Part shown: piece after piece, positions 29,723 through 39,913 of the stretch
Numbering within the stretch: the stretch's first letter is position 1
Layout of the letters: the number at the start of each line of letters is the position of its first letter
From: JAYQPQ01 sp038145405
GTDB taxonomy: Bacteria > Pseudomonadota > Gammaproteobacteria > Pseudomonadales > GM7GCV1
Length of the DNA: 64,000 nt
NCBI GenBank assembly: GCA_038145405.1
Contig: JAYQPQ010000001.1
Span: 1 to 64,000, forward strand
Direction: 5' to 3'
Made by a program: the position numbers and the translations under genes
Notes under the pieces: model-generated
Seen by the model: only the letters and a program-made list of their open reading frames with translations
Databases searched by the model: none
Told to the model about the DNA's origin: nothing

Positions 29723-30868
29723 TCAGGCCCGCTGTTCCAGCGCGGCTATGGCGGGCAGCTTCTTGCCTTCCATGTACTCGAGGAAGGCACCACCACCGGT
29801 TGAGATATAGGATATTTTGTCGGCCACGGCAAACTTTTCAATGGCGGCCAGGGTGTCGCCTCCCCCAGCTACCGAATAGGCACTGGATGCCGCAATCGAC
29901 TCGGCCAGAGCCGCGGTGCCGCCAGCAAAGGCGGGGAATTCAAACACGCCCACCGGCCCATTCCAAAGAATAGAAGCAGCGGCGCGGATCATGGCATCAA
30001 ACTGCAGGCGCGTCTGCGGACCGATATCCAGAATCATATCGTCGTCGGCCACCTGATCCAGGTTCTTTACCTCAGCGCTTGCCTGCTCGGAAAATTCCTT
30101 GGCTGTCACGACATCCAGCGGCAGGGGAATATCGCACTTCTCCATCAGGGCGCGGGCAGTATCCAGCAAGTCCGGTTCACACAGGGATTTGCCGACTGCG
30201 AAGCCTGCCGCCGCCAGGAAAGTATTGGCAATACCGCCACCAACAATGATCTGATCCACCTTGCTGGAGAGCGAGTCCAGCACCTCCAGCTTGGAGGAGA
30301 CCTTGGAGCCTCCGACGATAGCCAGAGCCGGTCGACGCGGACTTTCCACCACGGCTTGCAGGGCCTCGACCTCGGCGGTCAGCAACAGGCCGGCACAGGC
30401 CAGGGGCGCGCATAGGATGACTCCATGCGTTGAGGCCTGTGCGCGGTGCGCTGTACCAAAGGCGTCCATCACAAAAATGTCGCAGAGCGCGGCGTAGCGC
30501 TGTGATAGGTTGGCATCATCGTCGCTCTCACCGGCATTGAAGCGGACGTTATCCAGCATAATCAGTTGGTCGTCGGGTAACCCCTGCTGCCAGTCTTGTA
30601 CCAGACGCACCTTCTGACCGAGCAGCGCGGCCAAGTCTTCGGCGACCGGGCGCAGCGAGTTCTCCTCGTCGACCACGCCTTCCTTGGGGCGGCCCAGGTG
30701 GGATATCAGAATCACCTGTCGTGCACTGTCCAGGGCCAGACGAATCGTTGGCAAAGCGGCGCGAATGCGCGCATCTGAAGTCACCTTACCCGCCTTGACC
30801 GGCACATTGAAATCCACGCGGATCAGCAGGCGCTGGTTGGCAAGATTCAGATCGGCAAGCTTTTTCAT
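29723..30868 (-). CDS. pgk: Phosphoglycerate kinase
   Basis: 381 residues (E. coli 387). Transfers phosphate between 1,3-bisphosphoglycerate and ADP. Motifs: [19 protein letters not shown] at the N-terminus, [19 protein letters not shown] ([11 protein letters not shown]), [15 protein letters not shown] and the C-terminal [17 protein letters not shown]. It lies 21 bases after the epd-type gene and 24 before fba. Confidence 0.96.
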   Translation of the reverse strand: MKKLADLNLANQRLLIRVDFNVPVKAGKVTSDARIRAALPTIRLALDSARQVILISHLGRPKEGVVDEENSLRPVAEDLAALLGQKVRLVQDWQQGLPDDQLIMLDNVRFNAGESDDDANLSQRYAALCDIFVMDAFGTAHRAQASTHGVILCAPLACAGLLLTAEVEALQAVVESPRRPALAIVGGSKVSSKLEVLDSLSSKVDQIIVGGGIANTFLAAAGFAVGKSLCEPDLLDTARALMEKCDIPLPLDVVTAKEFSEQASAEVKNLDQVADDDMILDIGPQTRLQFDAMIRAAASILWNGPVGVFEFPAFAGGTAALAESIAASSAYSVAGGGDTLAAIEKFAVADKISYISTGGGAFLEYMEGKKLPAIAALEQRA

Positions 30869-30889
30869 TCCCTTATTATTTCCACCAAA

Positions 30890-31903
30890 CTATTTCAAAC
30901 GGGTCCAAAGCGCGGCGATGTCCAACATGCGATTAGCAAAGCCCCACTCGTTATCAAACCAAAGCAGCAATTTCACCAGATGGCCGTTGGCGACGGAGGT
31001 CTGCGCCGCATCGACGATGGCAGAGCGCGCGTCGTGCACAAAGTCCGCGGACACCAGGGGTTCTTCGGTGTAACCCAGAATGCCCTCCAGCGCACCCTGG
31101 CCGGCACCGCTGAGGCAGGCATTTACCTGCGCGACCGACACTTGGCTGCGCAACTGCAGGGTCAGGTCAATGGCGGACACGTCGGCCAGCGGAATACGCA
31201 TGGCGCGCGCCTCGAGTCGCCCTTTCAGATGGGGTAATACCCGCTCAACGCCGCGCGCCAGACCGGTGTCGACCGGAATCATGGAGGCATAGGCAGCGCG
31301 GTTTTTGCGCAGGTCGTGATTGTGGTAAGCATCCATGACGGGCTGGTCATTCATGGCGGCATGCAGCGTGCGGATGCTGCCAGCCTCGATACCGAAGGCG
31401 GCGTCCAGCGCCTGGATCACCGGCACCACGCAGTTGGTGGTGCAGGAACCGGCCGAAACGACGCGTTGCGTTGCAGTCAGCTGCAGATGGTTGACGCCCA
31501 TGATGATAGTGGCGTCGACATCGGCTTCCGCTGGCTGGGAAAAGAGTACGCGTCGCGCACCGGCTGCCAGGTGTTGCTCGGCTGTGGCGCGATCGGTAAA
31601 GGCGCCGGAACTCTCCAGGACCAAATCGATACCGGCAGACTTCCAGGGCATCTGGGCCGGCTGGGTCTGATGACTGAGGGCGATACGGCGTCGGCCGACG
31701 TGCAGCGATTCACCTTCGAGCTCGACCGCCTCGGGGAAGCGGCCGTGAGTGGTGTCGAAGCGCGTCAGATAGGCCATGGCAGCGGCATCGGCGGGCTCGT
31801 TGATCGCCACCAGTTCCAGGCCGTCGCGATCCCCGCGTTCCGCCAGGGCGCGCAGCAGGCAGCGTCCGATTCGTCCAAAGCCGTTAATGGCAATGCGTGT
31901 CAT
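30890..31903 (-). CDS. epd: Erythrose-4-phosphate / glyceraldehyde-3-phosphate dehydrogenase family (Epd-like)
   Basis: 337 residues (E. coli Epd 339). NAD-dependent dehydrogenase with the Rossmann motif INGFGRIGR, catalytic Cys in SAGSCTTNC, and the Epd-like segment AAMNDQPVMDAYHNHDLRK where GAPDH has HAYTNDQ. Epd makes 4-phosphoerythronate for pyridoxal phosphate, but Epd-like enzymes can also act as GAPDH. No other GAPDH gene is in the window. Position between tkt and pgk is that of E. coli epd. Specificity is inference. Confidence 0.85.
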   Translation of the reverse strand: MTRIAINGFGRIGRCLLRALAERGDRDGLELVAINEPADAAAMAYLTRFDTTHGRFPEAVELEGESLHVGRRRIALSHQTQPAQMPWKSAGIDLVLESSGAFTDRATAEQHLAAGARRVLFSQPAEADVDATIIMGVNHLQLTATQRVVSAGSCTTNCVVPVIQALDAAFGIEAGSIRTLHAAMNDQPVMDAYHNHDLRKNRAAYASMIPVDTGLARGVERVLPHLKGRLEARAMRIPLADVSAIDLTLQLRSQVSVAQVNACLSGAGQGALEGILGYTEEPLVSADFVHDARSAIVDAAQTSVANGHLVKLLLWFDNEWGFANRMLDIAALWTRLK

Positions 31904-31906
31904 GGA

Positions 31907-33907
31907 TTAGCTTTTCAGCATCTCCCGCACGGTGGCAACCAAATTCTCGGCAATGAAGCCAAAGTGCTTCATCAGCGTAGGTCCAGGCGCCGACTCGCCG
32001 AAGCGATCGATGCCCTGCACGCGCCCGTCTAGCCCCACCAGCTTGAACCAGATATCGGGATGGCCTGCTTCGACGGCCAGGCGTCGTCGCACACGAGCGG
32101 GCAGCACCGCCTCGCGATAGGCCGCATCCTGGGCCAGGAAGACCTCGACACAGGGCAGCGACACCAGGCGCACGGCCGCGCCAGCAGCCTGCAATTCTCG
32201 CGTTGCCTGCTGGGCAATATCTACCTCGGAACCCGTTGCCAGAATGATGGCGTCCGGCGTGCCGGCACAGTCGATCAGCACATAGCCTCCGCGCTGCACC
32301 GCGTCCAACTGGGCCGCATCGCGCGTCATACAGGGTAGATTCTGACGACTCAAAATCAAAGCCGTGGGGCCGTTGCGGCGTGTGATCGCCGCGGTCCAGG
32401 CCGCCGCGGTTTCCACACTGTCGCAGGGACGCCATGTATGCATATTGGGCGTGACGCGCAGGGTAGTGAGTTGCTCGATGGGCTGGTGCGTCGGCCCGTC
32501 TTCGCCCAGGCCAATAGAGTCGTGGGAAAAAACAAAGATCGATTGCTGGTGCATCAGCGCCGCCATGCGTACGGCATTGCGCGCGTAGTCCATGAACACC
32601 AGGAAGGTACCAGCGTAGGGAATAAAACCGCCGTGCAGGGCGAGGCCGTTGGCAATTGCCGCCATGCCAAACTCGCGTACGCCATAGTGCAGGTAGTTGC
32701 CATCGGCATGGTCGGCGTCAAAGGTGGTCGAGCCCTTCCACTTGGTGTTGTTTGATCCGCTCAGATCAGCCGATCCACCGATCAGTTCGGGCAGACCCGG
32801 AGCCAGGGCTTCAAGGCAATTCTGTGAAGATTTACGGGTAGCCAGTTTGGCGCCCTGCTGATGGGCATCCTGCAGCAGGCGAGCGGCAGTTTCGGTGAAC
32901 GCGGCGGGGAGATCGCCACGCATACGTCGCTCGAACTCGGCTCCCAACTCGGGGAACTCGCTGCGATAGCTTTGCCAAATCTCCTGCCACTTGGCTTCGG
33001 CGGCCTCGCCTGCCTGACGCGCATCCCACTGATCGCGCAGCGCCTGGGGAATTTCAAAAGGCGCATGCGACCAGCCCAATGCCTTGCGCGTCGCCGCAAT
33101 TTCCTCGTCGCCGAGGGGCGCGCCGTGGGTGTCGGCGGTGCCCTGCAGATTCGGGGCGCCAAAGCCAATCACTGTGCGGCAGCAGATCAGCGTGGGGCGG
33201 TCGGTATCTGCGCGCGCGGTTTCAATGGCGGCACGCACGGCGCCGGCATCGTGGCCGTCGACCTTCGGAATAACCTGCCAACCATAGGCTTCGAAACGCT
33301 TGGCCGTCTTGTCGGTAAACCAGCCGCTGACATCGCCGTCGATGGAAATCTGGTTGTCGTCGTAAAACACAATCAGTTTGCCCAGCCGCCAGGTACCGGC
33401 CAGCGAACATGCCTCGTGGGAGATACCCTCCATCAGGCAGCCGTCGCCGGCAAAGACATAGGTGAAGTGATCGACGATCTCGTGATTCTTGCGATTGAAA
33501 CGGGCCGCCAGCATCTTTTCTGCCAGGGCCAGGCCCACGGCGTTGGCGAGCCCCTGACCCAGTGGACCGGTAGTGGTCTCGACGCCAAGCGTAAGCCCGT
33601 GCTCGGGATGGCCGGGCGTCTTTGATCCCATCTGACGGAAATTGCGCAGCTCATCCACGCCCAGATCGTAGCCACTGAGGTGCAGCAGCGAGTAAAGCAG
33701 CATGGAACCGTGACCGTTGGAAAGCACGAAGCGATCGCGATTCCACCACCGGGGGTTGGTCGGATTGTGCTGCAGATAGTCGTGCCAGAGGACTTCGGCG
33801 ATATCCGCCATACCCATGGGAGCGCCGGGATGACCGCTGTTGGCAGCCTGCACGGCATCCATGCTGAGAAAGCGAATGGCATTGGCGCGATCACGTCGAT
33901 TCGACAT
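31907..33907 (-). CDS. tkt: Transketolase
   Basis: 666 residues from ATG 33907 ([18 protein letters not shown]), chosen by family fit (E. coli 663). Thiamine diphosphate enzyme moving two-carbon units in the pentose phosphate pathway. Visible are [19 protein letters not shown], the ThDP-binding [13 protein letters not shown], the pyrimidine-part [16 protein letters not shown] and [19 protein letters not shown]. It ends 3 bases before the epd-type gene, so the two are likely co-translated. It is divergent from the broken peptidase gene. Confidence 0.96.
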   Translation of the reverse strand: MSNRRDRANAIRFLSMDAVQAANSGHPGAPMGMADIAEVLWHDYLQHNPTNPRWWNRDRFVLSNGHGSMLLYSLLHLSGYDLGVDELRNFRQMGSKTPGHPEHGLTLGVETTTGPLGQGLANAVGLALAEKMLAARFNRKNHEIVDHFTYVFAGDGCLMEGISHEACSLAGTWRLGKLIVFYDDNQISIDGDVSGWFTDKTAKRFEAYGWQVIPKVDGHDAGAVRAAIETARADTDRPTLICCRTVIGFGAPNLQGTADTHGAPLGDEEIAATRKALGWSHAPFEIPQALRDQWDARQAGEAAEAKWQEIWQSYRSEFPELGAEFERRMRGDLPAAFTETAARLLQDAHQQGAKLATRKSSQNCLEALAPGLPELIGGSADLSGSNNTKWKGSTTFDADHADGNYLHYGVREFGMAAIANGLALHGGFIPYAGTFLVFMDYARNAVRMAALMHQQSIFVFSHDSIGLGEDGPTHQPIEQLTTLRVTPNMHTWRPCDSVETAAAWTAAITRRNGPTALILSRQNLPCMTRDAAQLDAVQRGGYVLIDCAGTPDAIILATGSEVDIAQQATRELQAAGAAVRLVSLPCVEVFLAQDAAYREAVLPARVRRRLAVEAGHPDIWFKLVGLDGRVQGIDRFGESAPGPTLMKHFGFIAENLVATVREMLKS

Positions 33908-34044
33908 CTGGGGTTCCAGCGGGACAAGGGCGCCTATTGTCTCCAAGACGTCTAGCCCAGACAACCGCGCCGAGGTCCCCTAGGGTGGTTTAGCTGCAAT
34001 ATTCACCTATAATTCATGCTTTCCATTCGAGCCGGGTTCTCGAA

Positions 34045-34970
34045 ATGTCCCCAAGCCAGAAAAAATGCTTGGCGGCGGCCTTGCTGGGGATGCTTTGTAG
34101 CCCGGCCCTGGGGCAAACGCCGTCCAGTCTCGACGCGCTGCTGCAGCGCAGCAGCGAGCTGCTGTCTCAGCGCCAGATGTAGGAAGCCATCGACCTGCTG
34201 GAAGCGCGTCGCGCGACCTACCCCGACAGCCCGGAACTGCTCAACAAGCTGGGTAGCGTCTCGGTGCAGGGCTGCCTTAGTCAGGCGCTGCAGGAAAGCG
34301 GCCACTTCTCCGTGCAGGGGCGCCCCTTGGCGCACAAGATCTACCCCAGCTGGCCGGACGCCAGCCGCTGGGTCGCGTTCTGCTGATCCGCGGCATACAC
34401 GGCGACGAGTACGGTTCGATCTCCGTGGTGTTCAAGTAGATGGATATTCTCGATATCCACCACTCCGGATTGTTTCACTGGAAATTTGTGCCGCTGAGCA
34501 ATCCCGGCGGCCTGCTGCGCGACCGATCACAGCGCCAGAACGCCAACGGCGTCTACCTCAACCGCAACTTCCCGTCGGCAGACTGGGATGAACTGGCGCT
34601 GACTTATTGGCGCGAACGCGCGGGCAGTAACGAGCGGCGCTACCCCGGGGCGAGCGCAGCCAGCGAACCGGAGGTGCACTCGCTGGTTGAGGAAATGCGG
34701 AATTTTCAGTTCGACATCATCGTGTCAGTGCATGCGCCCTTCCATCTGGTGGACTACGATGGCCCACACACGGCACCGGAACAGATTGGGGAATTATCTC
34801 TGCGTCGTCTGGGCGTCTACCCGGGATCATTGGGCAACTATGGCGGTATCGACCTCAACATCCCGGTGGTCACCATCGAGCTCCCCTATGCCGGCATCAT
34901 GCCCACGTCTCAGCACATCACCAGTATGCGGACAGATCTGGTGGCCTGGCTGATACAAGAACTGGGTTAG
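34045..34970 (+). pseudogene. Broken M14-family zinc carboxypeptidase with TPR-like N-terminus
   Basis: From ATG 34045 a leader (CLAAALLGMLCSPALGQ) and a TPR-like helix pair (SSELLSQRQM, then AIDLLEARRATYPDSPELLN) are read, interrupted by TAG at 34180-34182. A frameshift near 34350-34370 moves the coding frame: the frame-0 product ends at a stop near 34383, while another frame gives LGRVLLIRGIHGDEYGS, with the M14 zinc motif HxxE, and then a second TAG at 34437. The rest to 34970 is open and carries VYLNRNFPSADW, the third-ligand region IIVSVHAPFHLVDYDG and the catalytic Glu in VVTIELPYAG. The open 3' part alone lacks HxxE, so it cannot form the full metal site. Intact it would be an exported murein-peptide or similar carboxypeptidase. 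Confidence 0.8.
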
Positions 34971-35959
34971 GGCTTCACGGCGCGGGGAAACTGGCCTTTG
35001 GCCTGTTGGTCGGCGTGGTAGGACGAGCGCACCAAAGGCCCGCAGGCGGCCTGAGAAAAACCAATACTTAGCGCATAGGCTTCCAGCTCAGCGAACTCAT
35101 CTGGGTGCACATAGCGATGCACGGGGTAGTGATCCTTCGAGGGCTGCAGGTACTGCCCCACCGTCAGCATATCCACCTGATGCTCGCGCAAGTCGTCCAG
35201 CACAGCGCGCAATTCGTCGAGCGTCTCACCCATACCAACCATCAGGCCGGACTTGGTCGGCACCTGTGGATTGCGCTGCTTGAACTGCTGCAGCAAATCC
35301 AGCGACCACTCATAACTGGCTCCGGGGCGAGCTTGCAGATAGAGGCGCGGCACGGTTTCCAGATTGTGATTAAACACATCCGGCGGCTGCTGGGTAAGCA
35401 CTTCCAGTGCCGGCTCCATGCGGCCGCGAAAATCCGGGGTCAGTATTTCAATCTGCAGGCGCGGCGAATAATGGCGCGCAAGGCGAATACACTCGGCAAA
35501 GTGAGCAGCACCGCCGTCGCGCAAATCGTCGCGATCCACCGAGGTGATCACGACATAGTTCAGCCCCATCTCGGCGATCGCTTCGGCCAGTTCGCGCGGC
35601 TCGCTCGCATCCGGCGGCTTGGGTTTGCCGTGCCCCACATCGCAGAAGGGGCAGCGGCGAGTACAAATTTCGCCCATCACCATGAAGGTGGCCGTGCCGC
35701 CACCGAAGCATTCGCTCAGGTTGGGGCAGTTGGCCTCCTCGCAGACGGTCGCCAACTTGTGTTTGCGCAGCAGCGATTTGACCCGGTTGACCTCCGGGTC
35801 GGCACCAATGCGTACCCGAATCCACGGCGGCTTGCGCAGTTCCGGCCCCTGTTCGGGAACGATCGGAATCAGGCGCACCTTGTCGGCATCGCGCAGTTTC
35901 ACGCCAGCGGACTGAGGCTGGCTGCGACGCGGTGGCTTGAGGGTAGATTCGGACATCAA
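34967..35959 (-). CDS. lipA: Lipoyl synthase
   Basis: 330 residues. Radical SAM enzyme that inserts two sulfurs into protein-bound octanoate. It has the SAM cluster motif CTRRCPFCD, and the auxiliary cluster motif [12 protein letters not shown], both complete, plus the C-terminal RSSYHAD with the serine ligand of the auxiliary cluster. It overlaps the lipB stop by four bases. The convergent broken peptidase gene shares its last 4 bases. Its Fe-S need ties it to the suf genes at 61-64 kb. Confidence 0.96.
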   Translation of the reverse strand: MMSESTLKPPRRSQPQSAGVKLRDADKVRLIPIVPEQGPELRKPPWIRVRIGADPEVNRVKSLLRKHKLATVCEEANCPNLSECFGGGTATFMVMGEICTRRCPFCDVGHGKPKPPDASEPRELAEAIAEMGLNYVVITSVDRDDLRDGGAAHFAECIRLARHYSPRLQIEILTPDFRGRMEPALEVLTQQPPDVFNHNLETVPRLYLQARPGASYEWSLDLLQQFKQRNPQVPTKSGLMVGMGETLDELRAVLDDLREHQVDMLTVGQYLQPSKDHYPVHRYVHPDEFAELEAYALSIGFSQAACGPLVRSSYHADQQAKGQFPRAVKP

Positions 35960-36633
35960 GAGTGGGCCTGGATGGTGTGATTGGGAAGTGAGAACTGCAC
36001 TGGGCCGGCATTATAACCAAGTCGCTGTGCGAATTCCCCGCCGAGGCGAGCCGCTACCAGGGCAACATCCGGGCAGGGCTTTACCCAGTCGCAGAGCTGA
36101 GTAACTGGCACACCCAGACCACAGGGGTTGATACCCGCCCAGGGCGCCATATCCATAGCGACGTTAAAGGCCAGCCCGTGATAGGTGCGTCCGCGACTGA
36201 CGCGCAATCCCAGGGCTGCAATCTTGGCTCCTTCCACATAGACGCCGGGTGCATCGGCCCATGCACGCGCCGGAATGCTCCAGTCTGCCAGCACGGCAAT
36301 TACCGCTTCTTCAATCAGGCTGACCAGCTGGCGCACGCCCATGCCCAAGCGGCCGATGTCGAGCAGCAGGTACTGGGTCAGTTGACCGGGGCCGTGATAG
36401 GTGATCTGGCCGCCGCGATCAATGCGTACGACTGGAATATCGCCGGCATTCAGCAGGTGCATATCCTTGCCGGCACGCCCTTGGGTGTAAACCGGCCGAT
36501 GTTGCAGGTTCCAGATTTCGTCAGCCGTATGGGCTTCGCGATTGGCGGTGAATTTCTGCATGGCTAGGTAGGTTTCCTGGTAGTCGCGCAGGCCAAGATC
36601 GCGCAACACCAGGGGGGCACTACCCGCGGTCAC
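35956..36633 (-). CDS. lipB: Octanoyl-[ACP]:protein N-octanoyltransferase
   Basis: 225 residues. Moves octanoate from ACP to lipoyl domains of 2-oxoacid dehydrogenases before LipA acts. Family motifs: [34 protein letters not shown], the lysine in [29 protein letters not shown] segment (Lys of GAKIAALG) and the catalytic Cys in [13 protein letters not shown]. Overlaps both ybeD and lipA by four bases (ATGA). Confidence 0.95.
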   Translation of the reverse strand: MTAGSAPLVLRDLGLRDYQETYLAMQKFTANREAHTADEIWNLQHRPVYTQGRAGKDMHLLNAGDIPVVRIDRGGQITYHGPGQLTQYLLLDIGRLGMGVRQLVSLIEEAVIAVLADWSIPARAWADAPGVYVEGAKIAALGLRVSRGRTYHGLAFNVAMDMAPWAGINPCGLGVPVTQLCDWVKPCPDVALVAARLGGEFAQRLGYNAGPVQFSLPNHTIQAHS

Positions 36634-36899
36634 AACACCATCTTCACCAGTTGACTGGTGCGCAGTTCGGCATTCAGCGCGCTGAGCTGATCTTCGCCGG
36701 TGGCGCGGATAAAGAGCGTGATGGACTGGTAGTTGCCATGGCGCGAATCGCGGACTTCCATGCGCGCTGTATCAAAACCGGGTGCGTGCCGTTCCACCAC
36801 CGTCAGCACGTGTTCGCGAAAGGCGACCCGGGACTCCCCCACGACCTTGATGGGATAGTCCTCGCAGGGGAAGGCAATGCTGACTTCAGCCGTGGACAT
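36630..36899 (-). CDS. ybeD: YbeD (DUF493) family protein
   Basis: 89 residues (E. coli YbeD 87). Small ferredoxin-like (ACT-resembling) fold protein, conserved between dacA and lipB, proposed to be regulatory. Visible: FPCEDYPIKVVGE at the N-terminus and YQSITLFIRATGEDQLSALN. The start shares its last base with the dacA stop and the stop overlaps lipB by four, so the whole set is coupled. Confidence 0.93.
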   Translation of the reverse strand: MSTAEVSIAFPCEDYPIKVVGESRVAFREHVLTVVERHAPGFDTARMEVRDSRHGNYQSITLFIRATGEDQLSALNAELRTSQLVKMVL

Positions 36900-38065
36900 C
36901 AGATGCGGCCAAACAGGCGCATGAAGAAGAGCAGCAGGCCGTCCCAGAAGCGGCCAAAAAATCCCGCAGACTCCACTTCCTGCTGAACCACCAGGGGCAC
37001 TTCGGCCAAGGTCTCGCCGCGATAGCTGACTTTTAGCAGGCCAACCTGTTGACCCAGAGCCAGCGGCGCTTCGAGTATCGGATCCACGCTGATTTCAGCC
37101 TGCACGGCGTCCGCATCGCCGCGCGGCAGGGTCAGCACCAGGTCGCGATCAATGCCGATCATGGCCTGGTCAGCAACACCCTTCCATACCTGCTGTTCGG
37201 CGAGTTGGGCACCGGCGCTGTAGACCTCGCGGGTTTCGTAGTAACGAAAGCCCCAGGTGAGAAGTTTCTGTGATTCGGTGGCACGCGCCTGCATGGTGTC
37301 GGTACCCATGACCACGGTGATTAAGCGCATGCCGTCGCGCTCGGCAGACGCCACCAGGCAATAGCCGGCCGATTCCGTGTGGCCGGTCTTGATACCGTCG
37401 ACACTGGCATCGCGCCACAGCAGTTCATTGCGATTGGGTTGATTAATGCCGGCGTACTCGAACTCCTTCTCGGCGTAGAGCGCATAGTGTGCCGGATGAT
37501 CGCGCACGACGGCCTGCGCCAGTATGGCCATATCGCGCGCTGTGGTGAGGTGGGTGTCCGCCGGCAGGCCTGTGGCATTATCAAAGTGCGTTTGGGTCAT
37601 GCCCAGGCGCTGCGCCTGCGTGTTCATTACCTCGGCAAAGCTCTCTTCGGAACCGGCAATATGCTCGGCCAGGGCGATCGAGGCATCATTGCCGGACTGA
37701 ATAATCACGCCGCGCAACAGATCGATAACCGGCACCCGGGTGTTGGGCGACAGGAACATGGTGGAACCGCCGCTGGTCGTGCCCCCTTTCTGCCAGGCAT
37801 TGACGCTGACCAGAACCTCGTCGGATTCATTGAGGCGACCGGACTCGATTTCTTCCGAAACAATATAGACCGTCATCATTTTGGTCAGACTCGCCGGTTC
37901 GAGTAGCTCGTCCGCGGCATGCTCTGCCAGCAATCTTCCGGTCTCGGAATCGATCAGAATCCAGGCGCGCGCCGCCAACTCGGGCGAAGAAGGAATAATG
38001 GGCTGGGCAGCTACCGGAGCGGACAGGAAAAGGGTAAAAGTCAGGGCAAGAAGTAGTCTGGACAT
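36899..38065 (-). CDS. dacA: D-alanyl-D-alanine carboxypeptidase (PBP5/6 type)
   Basis: 388 residues from ATG 38065 (MSRLLLALTFTLFL), giving a proper signal peptide cut after APVAAQ. Low-mass penicillin-binding protein that trims the fifth Ala of peptidoglycan stem peptides. Catalytic motifs: SLTK, SGN (IQSGNDASIALAEH) and KTG (GIKTGHTESAGYC). The C-terminal amphipathic anchor (FWDGLLLFFMRLFG) tethers it to the inner membrane. It follows rlpA and shares a base with ybeD. Confidence 0.95.
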   Translation of the reverse strand: MSRLLLALTFTLFLSAPVAAQPIIPSSPELAARAWILIDSETGRLLAEHAADELLEPASLTKMMTVYIVSEEIESGRLNESDEVLVSVNAWQKGGTTSGGSTMFLSPNTRVPVIDLLRGVIIQSGNDASIALAEHIAGSEESFAEVMNTQAQRLGMTQTHFDNATGLPADTHLTTARDMAILAQAVVRDHPAHYALYAEKEFEYAGINQPNRNELLWRDASVDGIKTGHTESAGYCLVASAERDGMRLITVVMGTDTMQARATESQKLLTWGFRYYETREVYSAGAQLAEQQVWKGVADQAMIGIDRDLVLTLPRGDADAVQAEISVDPILEAPLALGQQVGLLKVSYRGETLAEVPLVVQQEVESAGFFGRFWDGLLLFFMRLFGRI

Positions 38066-38099
38066 AAGGCTCGAATGTGTCGCGGGTGAAAATGGCAGT

Positions 38100-38936
38100 T
38101 TAACAGGACTGTGAACAGCCTTCCCTATAGACCACAAATCCTGGCGAAAGTCCGCTCATTTCCAGCATGGTCTGCATTAGGTTGAGCTCGCTGCGTTCGC
38201 GGATGGGGCCAACCTGAACACGGTAGAGCACGCCCATATCAGTGTCTTCATTGAGCACCTCAATCGGCTGGCGCAGCAGTGGAATCAGGGTATCGAGCAA
38301 TTTTGACAGCGAGTCCTGGTCGCGCAGAGCGGCGACCTGCAGATAGGCATTGTCAGACAGATCGGTCAGTGGTGCTGGAGCCTGCGGCTGCAGCTGCGGC
38401 GCCTGGCGCGACGCTCCAGCCAGAGCCACCTGGTACTGGGCCGGGTCGATGGCCACAATCTCCACTGGCGCCAACCCTTCCTCGGCGAAGCCCAGCTTGG
38501 CAGCTGCCGCCCAGGATAGGTCGATAATGCGGTCGGCGTGAAAAGGGCCGCGGTCATTGACGCGCACAATGATCTCGCGATCGTTCTGCAGGTTGCGCAC
38601 CTTCACGTAGGCAGGAATGGGCAGGCTGCGATGGGCTGCGGTCAGGGCATACATGTTGTACACCTCGCCATTGGAAGTGAGGCGGCCGTGAAATTTGCTG
38701 CCGTACCAAGAGGCCAAGCCGCGCTCGGTATACCCCTGCGCCTCCGGCAACACCAGATAGGTTACTCCCAGCACGGTATAGGGCGACTTGTTGCCGGCGG
38801 CGGTGATAGGCTCGACGCGCGGTATTACCTCGGGAATGGCTTCCAGATCAATCGAAGTGACCGGCCCGCTATCGCGCTGCTCAATCAGGCTGGAGCAGCC
38901 GGCCAGGAAGAGAGCAATGCCAAGCAGGCGCTTCAT
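38100..38936 (-). CDS. rlpA: RlpA, septal lytic transglycosylase lipoprotein with SPOR domain
   Basis: 278 residues with leader and lipobox LAGC (Cys14). The double-psi beta-barrel domain shows GLASWYGSKFHGRLTSNGE and VRVNDRGPFHADRIIDLS, holding the catalytic Glu (NGE) and Asp. A Pro/Gln-rich linker leads to a C-terminal SPOR domain (AYLQVAALRDQDS to GVLYRVQVGPI) that binds denuded glycan strands at the septum. Overlaps mltB by 4 bases. A Cys pair close to the end (REGCSQSC) is unusual. Confidence 0.93.
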   Translation of the reverse strand: MKRLLGIALFLAGCSSLIEQRDSGPVTSIDLEAIPEVIPRVEPITAAGNKSPYTVLGVTYLVLPEAQGYTERGLASWYGSKFHGRLTSNGEVYNMYALTAAHRSLPIPAYVKVRNLQNDREIIVRVNDRGPFHADRIIDLSWAAAAKLGFAEEGLAPVEIVAIDPAQYQVALAGASRQAPQLQPQAPAPLTDLSDNAYLQVAALRDQDSLSKLLDTLIPLLRQPIEVLNEDTDMGVLYRVQVGPIRERSELNLMQTMLEMSGLSPGFVVYREGCSQSC

Positions 38937-39913
38937 CGGGACTGTTCACCTCGCCGGGCCAGAATGGCCTCGCTCAGCTGATAGGTGGCCAGCGCGTACA
39001 TGGCACTGATGTTATAGCGGGTAATGATGTAGAAATTATCGAAGCCCAGCCAGAGCTCCTCACTTTCAACGCCCTGCATGGCCACCAGTATGGCCGGCAT
39101 ACTCTCTGCCAGACTGGCATCAACGGCCAGTCCGGCGCGGCGAAAATCGCCTAGGGTGTACGTCGGCCTCAGCTCAGTGTCGATCAGACCGCGATCAAAA
39201 TCTGGCGTGGCTGCCGCCTGCTGGGCGATCGGCTGGCCGCGCTGCCAGCCGTGCTCGGCCAGGTAGTTGGCCACGCTCCAGATGGCATCGGCCTGGGATT
39301 CCCAGAGATCGGCAAACCCGTCGCCGGTGTAATCGCGAGCATAGCGACGATAACTGCTCGGCATAAACTGACCCAAACCCATGGCCCCGGCATAGGATCC
39401 CTTGTAATCCAGAGGGTTGCGCTCATGCTGCGCGGTGAAAGTAAGAAAGTGCTTGAGTTCCGAGCGAAAAAAAGGCGCCCGGGCAGGGTAGTCAAAGGCG
39501 AGCGTACTCAGCGCATCGATCACCCGGTAGCTGCCAGTGATGCGCCCGTAGAGGGTTTCCACGCCGATTATGGCGACGATAATCTGCGCCGGCACACCAA
39601 ACTCGAGTTCCGCTTGCGCCAACACCTCGACGTTGGCTTGCCAGAATTCGACGCCGCCGTTGATGCGGTTGTCGCGCAGAAATATTTCGCGGTACTCGCC
39701 CCAAGTGAGGACCCTCTCGGCGGGTCGGCTCATCGCATCGACAATGGACTGTTGGTAGGAAGCCGACGCCAACAAAGGCTCGAGCTGGGTGCGGGGTATA
39801 CCGGTCTCCGACGCCACTTCGTCCATTACAGCCTGGGCATCTGGATGCGACGAATAATCCGCCCACACCCCTGCACAGCAAAAGCAAAGTCCCAATGCTA
39901 CTAGCAACCTCAT
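38933..39913 (-). CDS. mltB: MltB-type lytic murein transglycosylase
   Basis: 326 residues with a leader ending GVWADY; there is no clear lipobox, so it may be soluble periplasmic like MltB2/SltB forms. The catalytic Glu119 is in IIGVETLYGRITGSYRV, followed by DALSTLAFDYPAR and GAMGLGQFMPSSYRRYARD of the family-3 lysozyme-like fold. Cleaves glycan strands to 1,6-anhydro ends. Lies between rodA and rlpA, both overlapping by four bases. Confidence 0.92.
   Translation of the reverse strand: MRLLVALGLCFCCAGVWADYSSHPDAQAVMDEVASETGIPRTQLEPLLASASYQQSIVDAMSRPAERVLTWGEYREIFLRDNRINGGVEFWQANVEVLAQAELEFGVPAQIIVAIIGVETLYGRITGSYRVIDALSTLAFDYPARAPFFRSELKHFLTFTAQHERNPLDYKGSYAGAMGLGQFMPSSYRRYARDYTGDGFADLWESQADAIWSVANYLAEHGWQRGQPIAQQAAATPDFDRGLIDTELRPTYTLGDFRRAGLAVDASLAESMPAILVAMQGVESEELWLGFDNFYIITRYNISAMYALATYQLSEAILARRGEQSR

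Noticed and set aside
34180..34439. TAG codons in the M14 gene read as pyrrolysine or suppressed stops
   Set aside because: A frameshift lies between them and no other gene in the window uses in-frame TAG, so decay is simpler.
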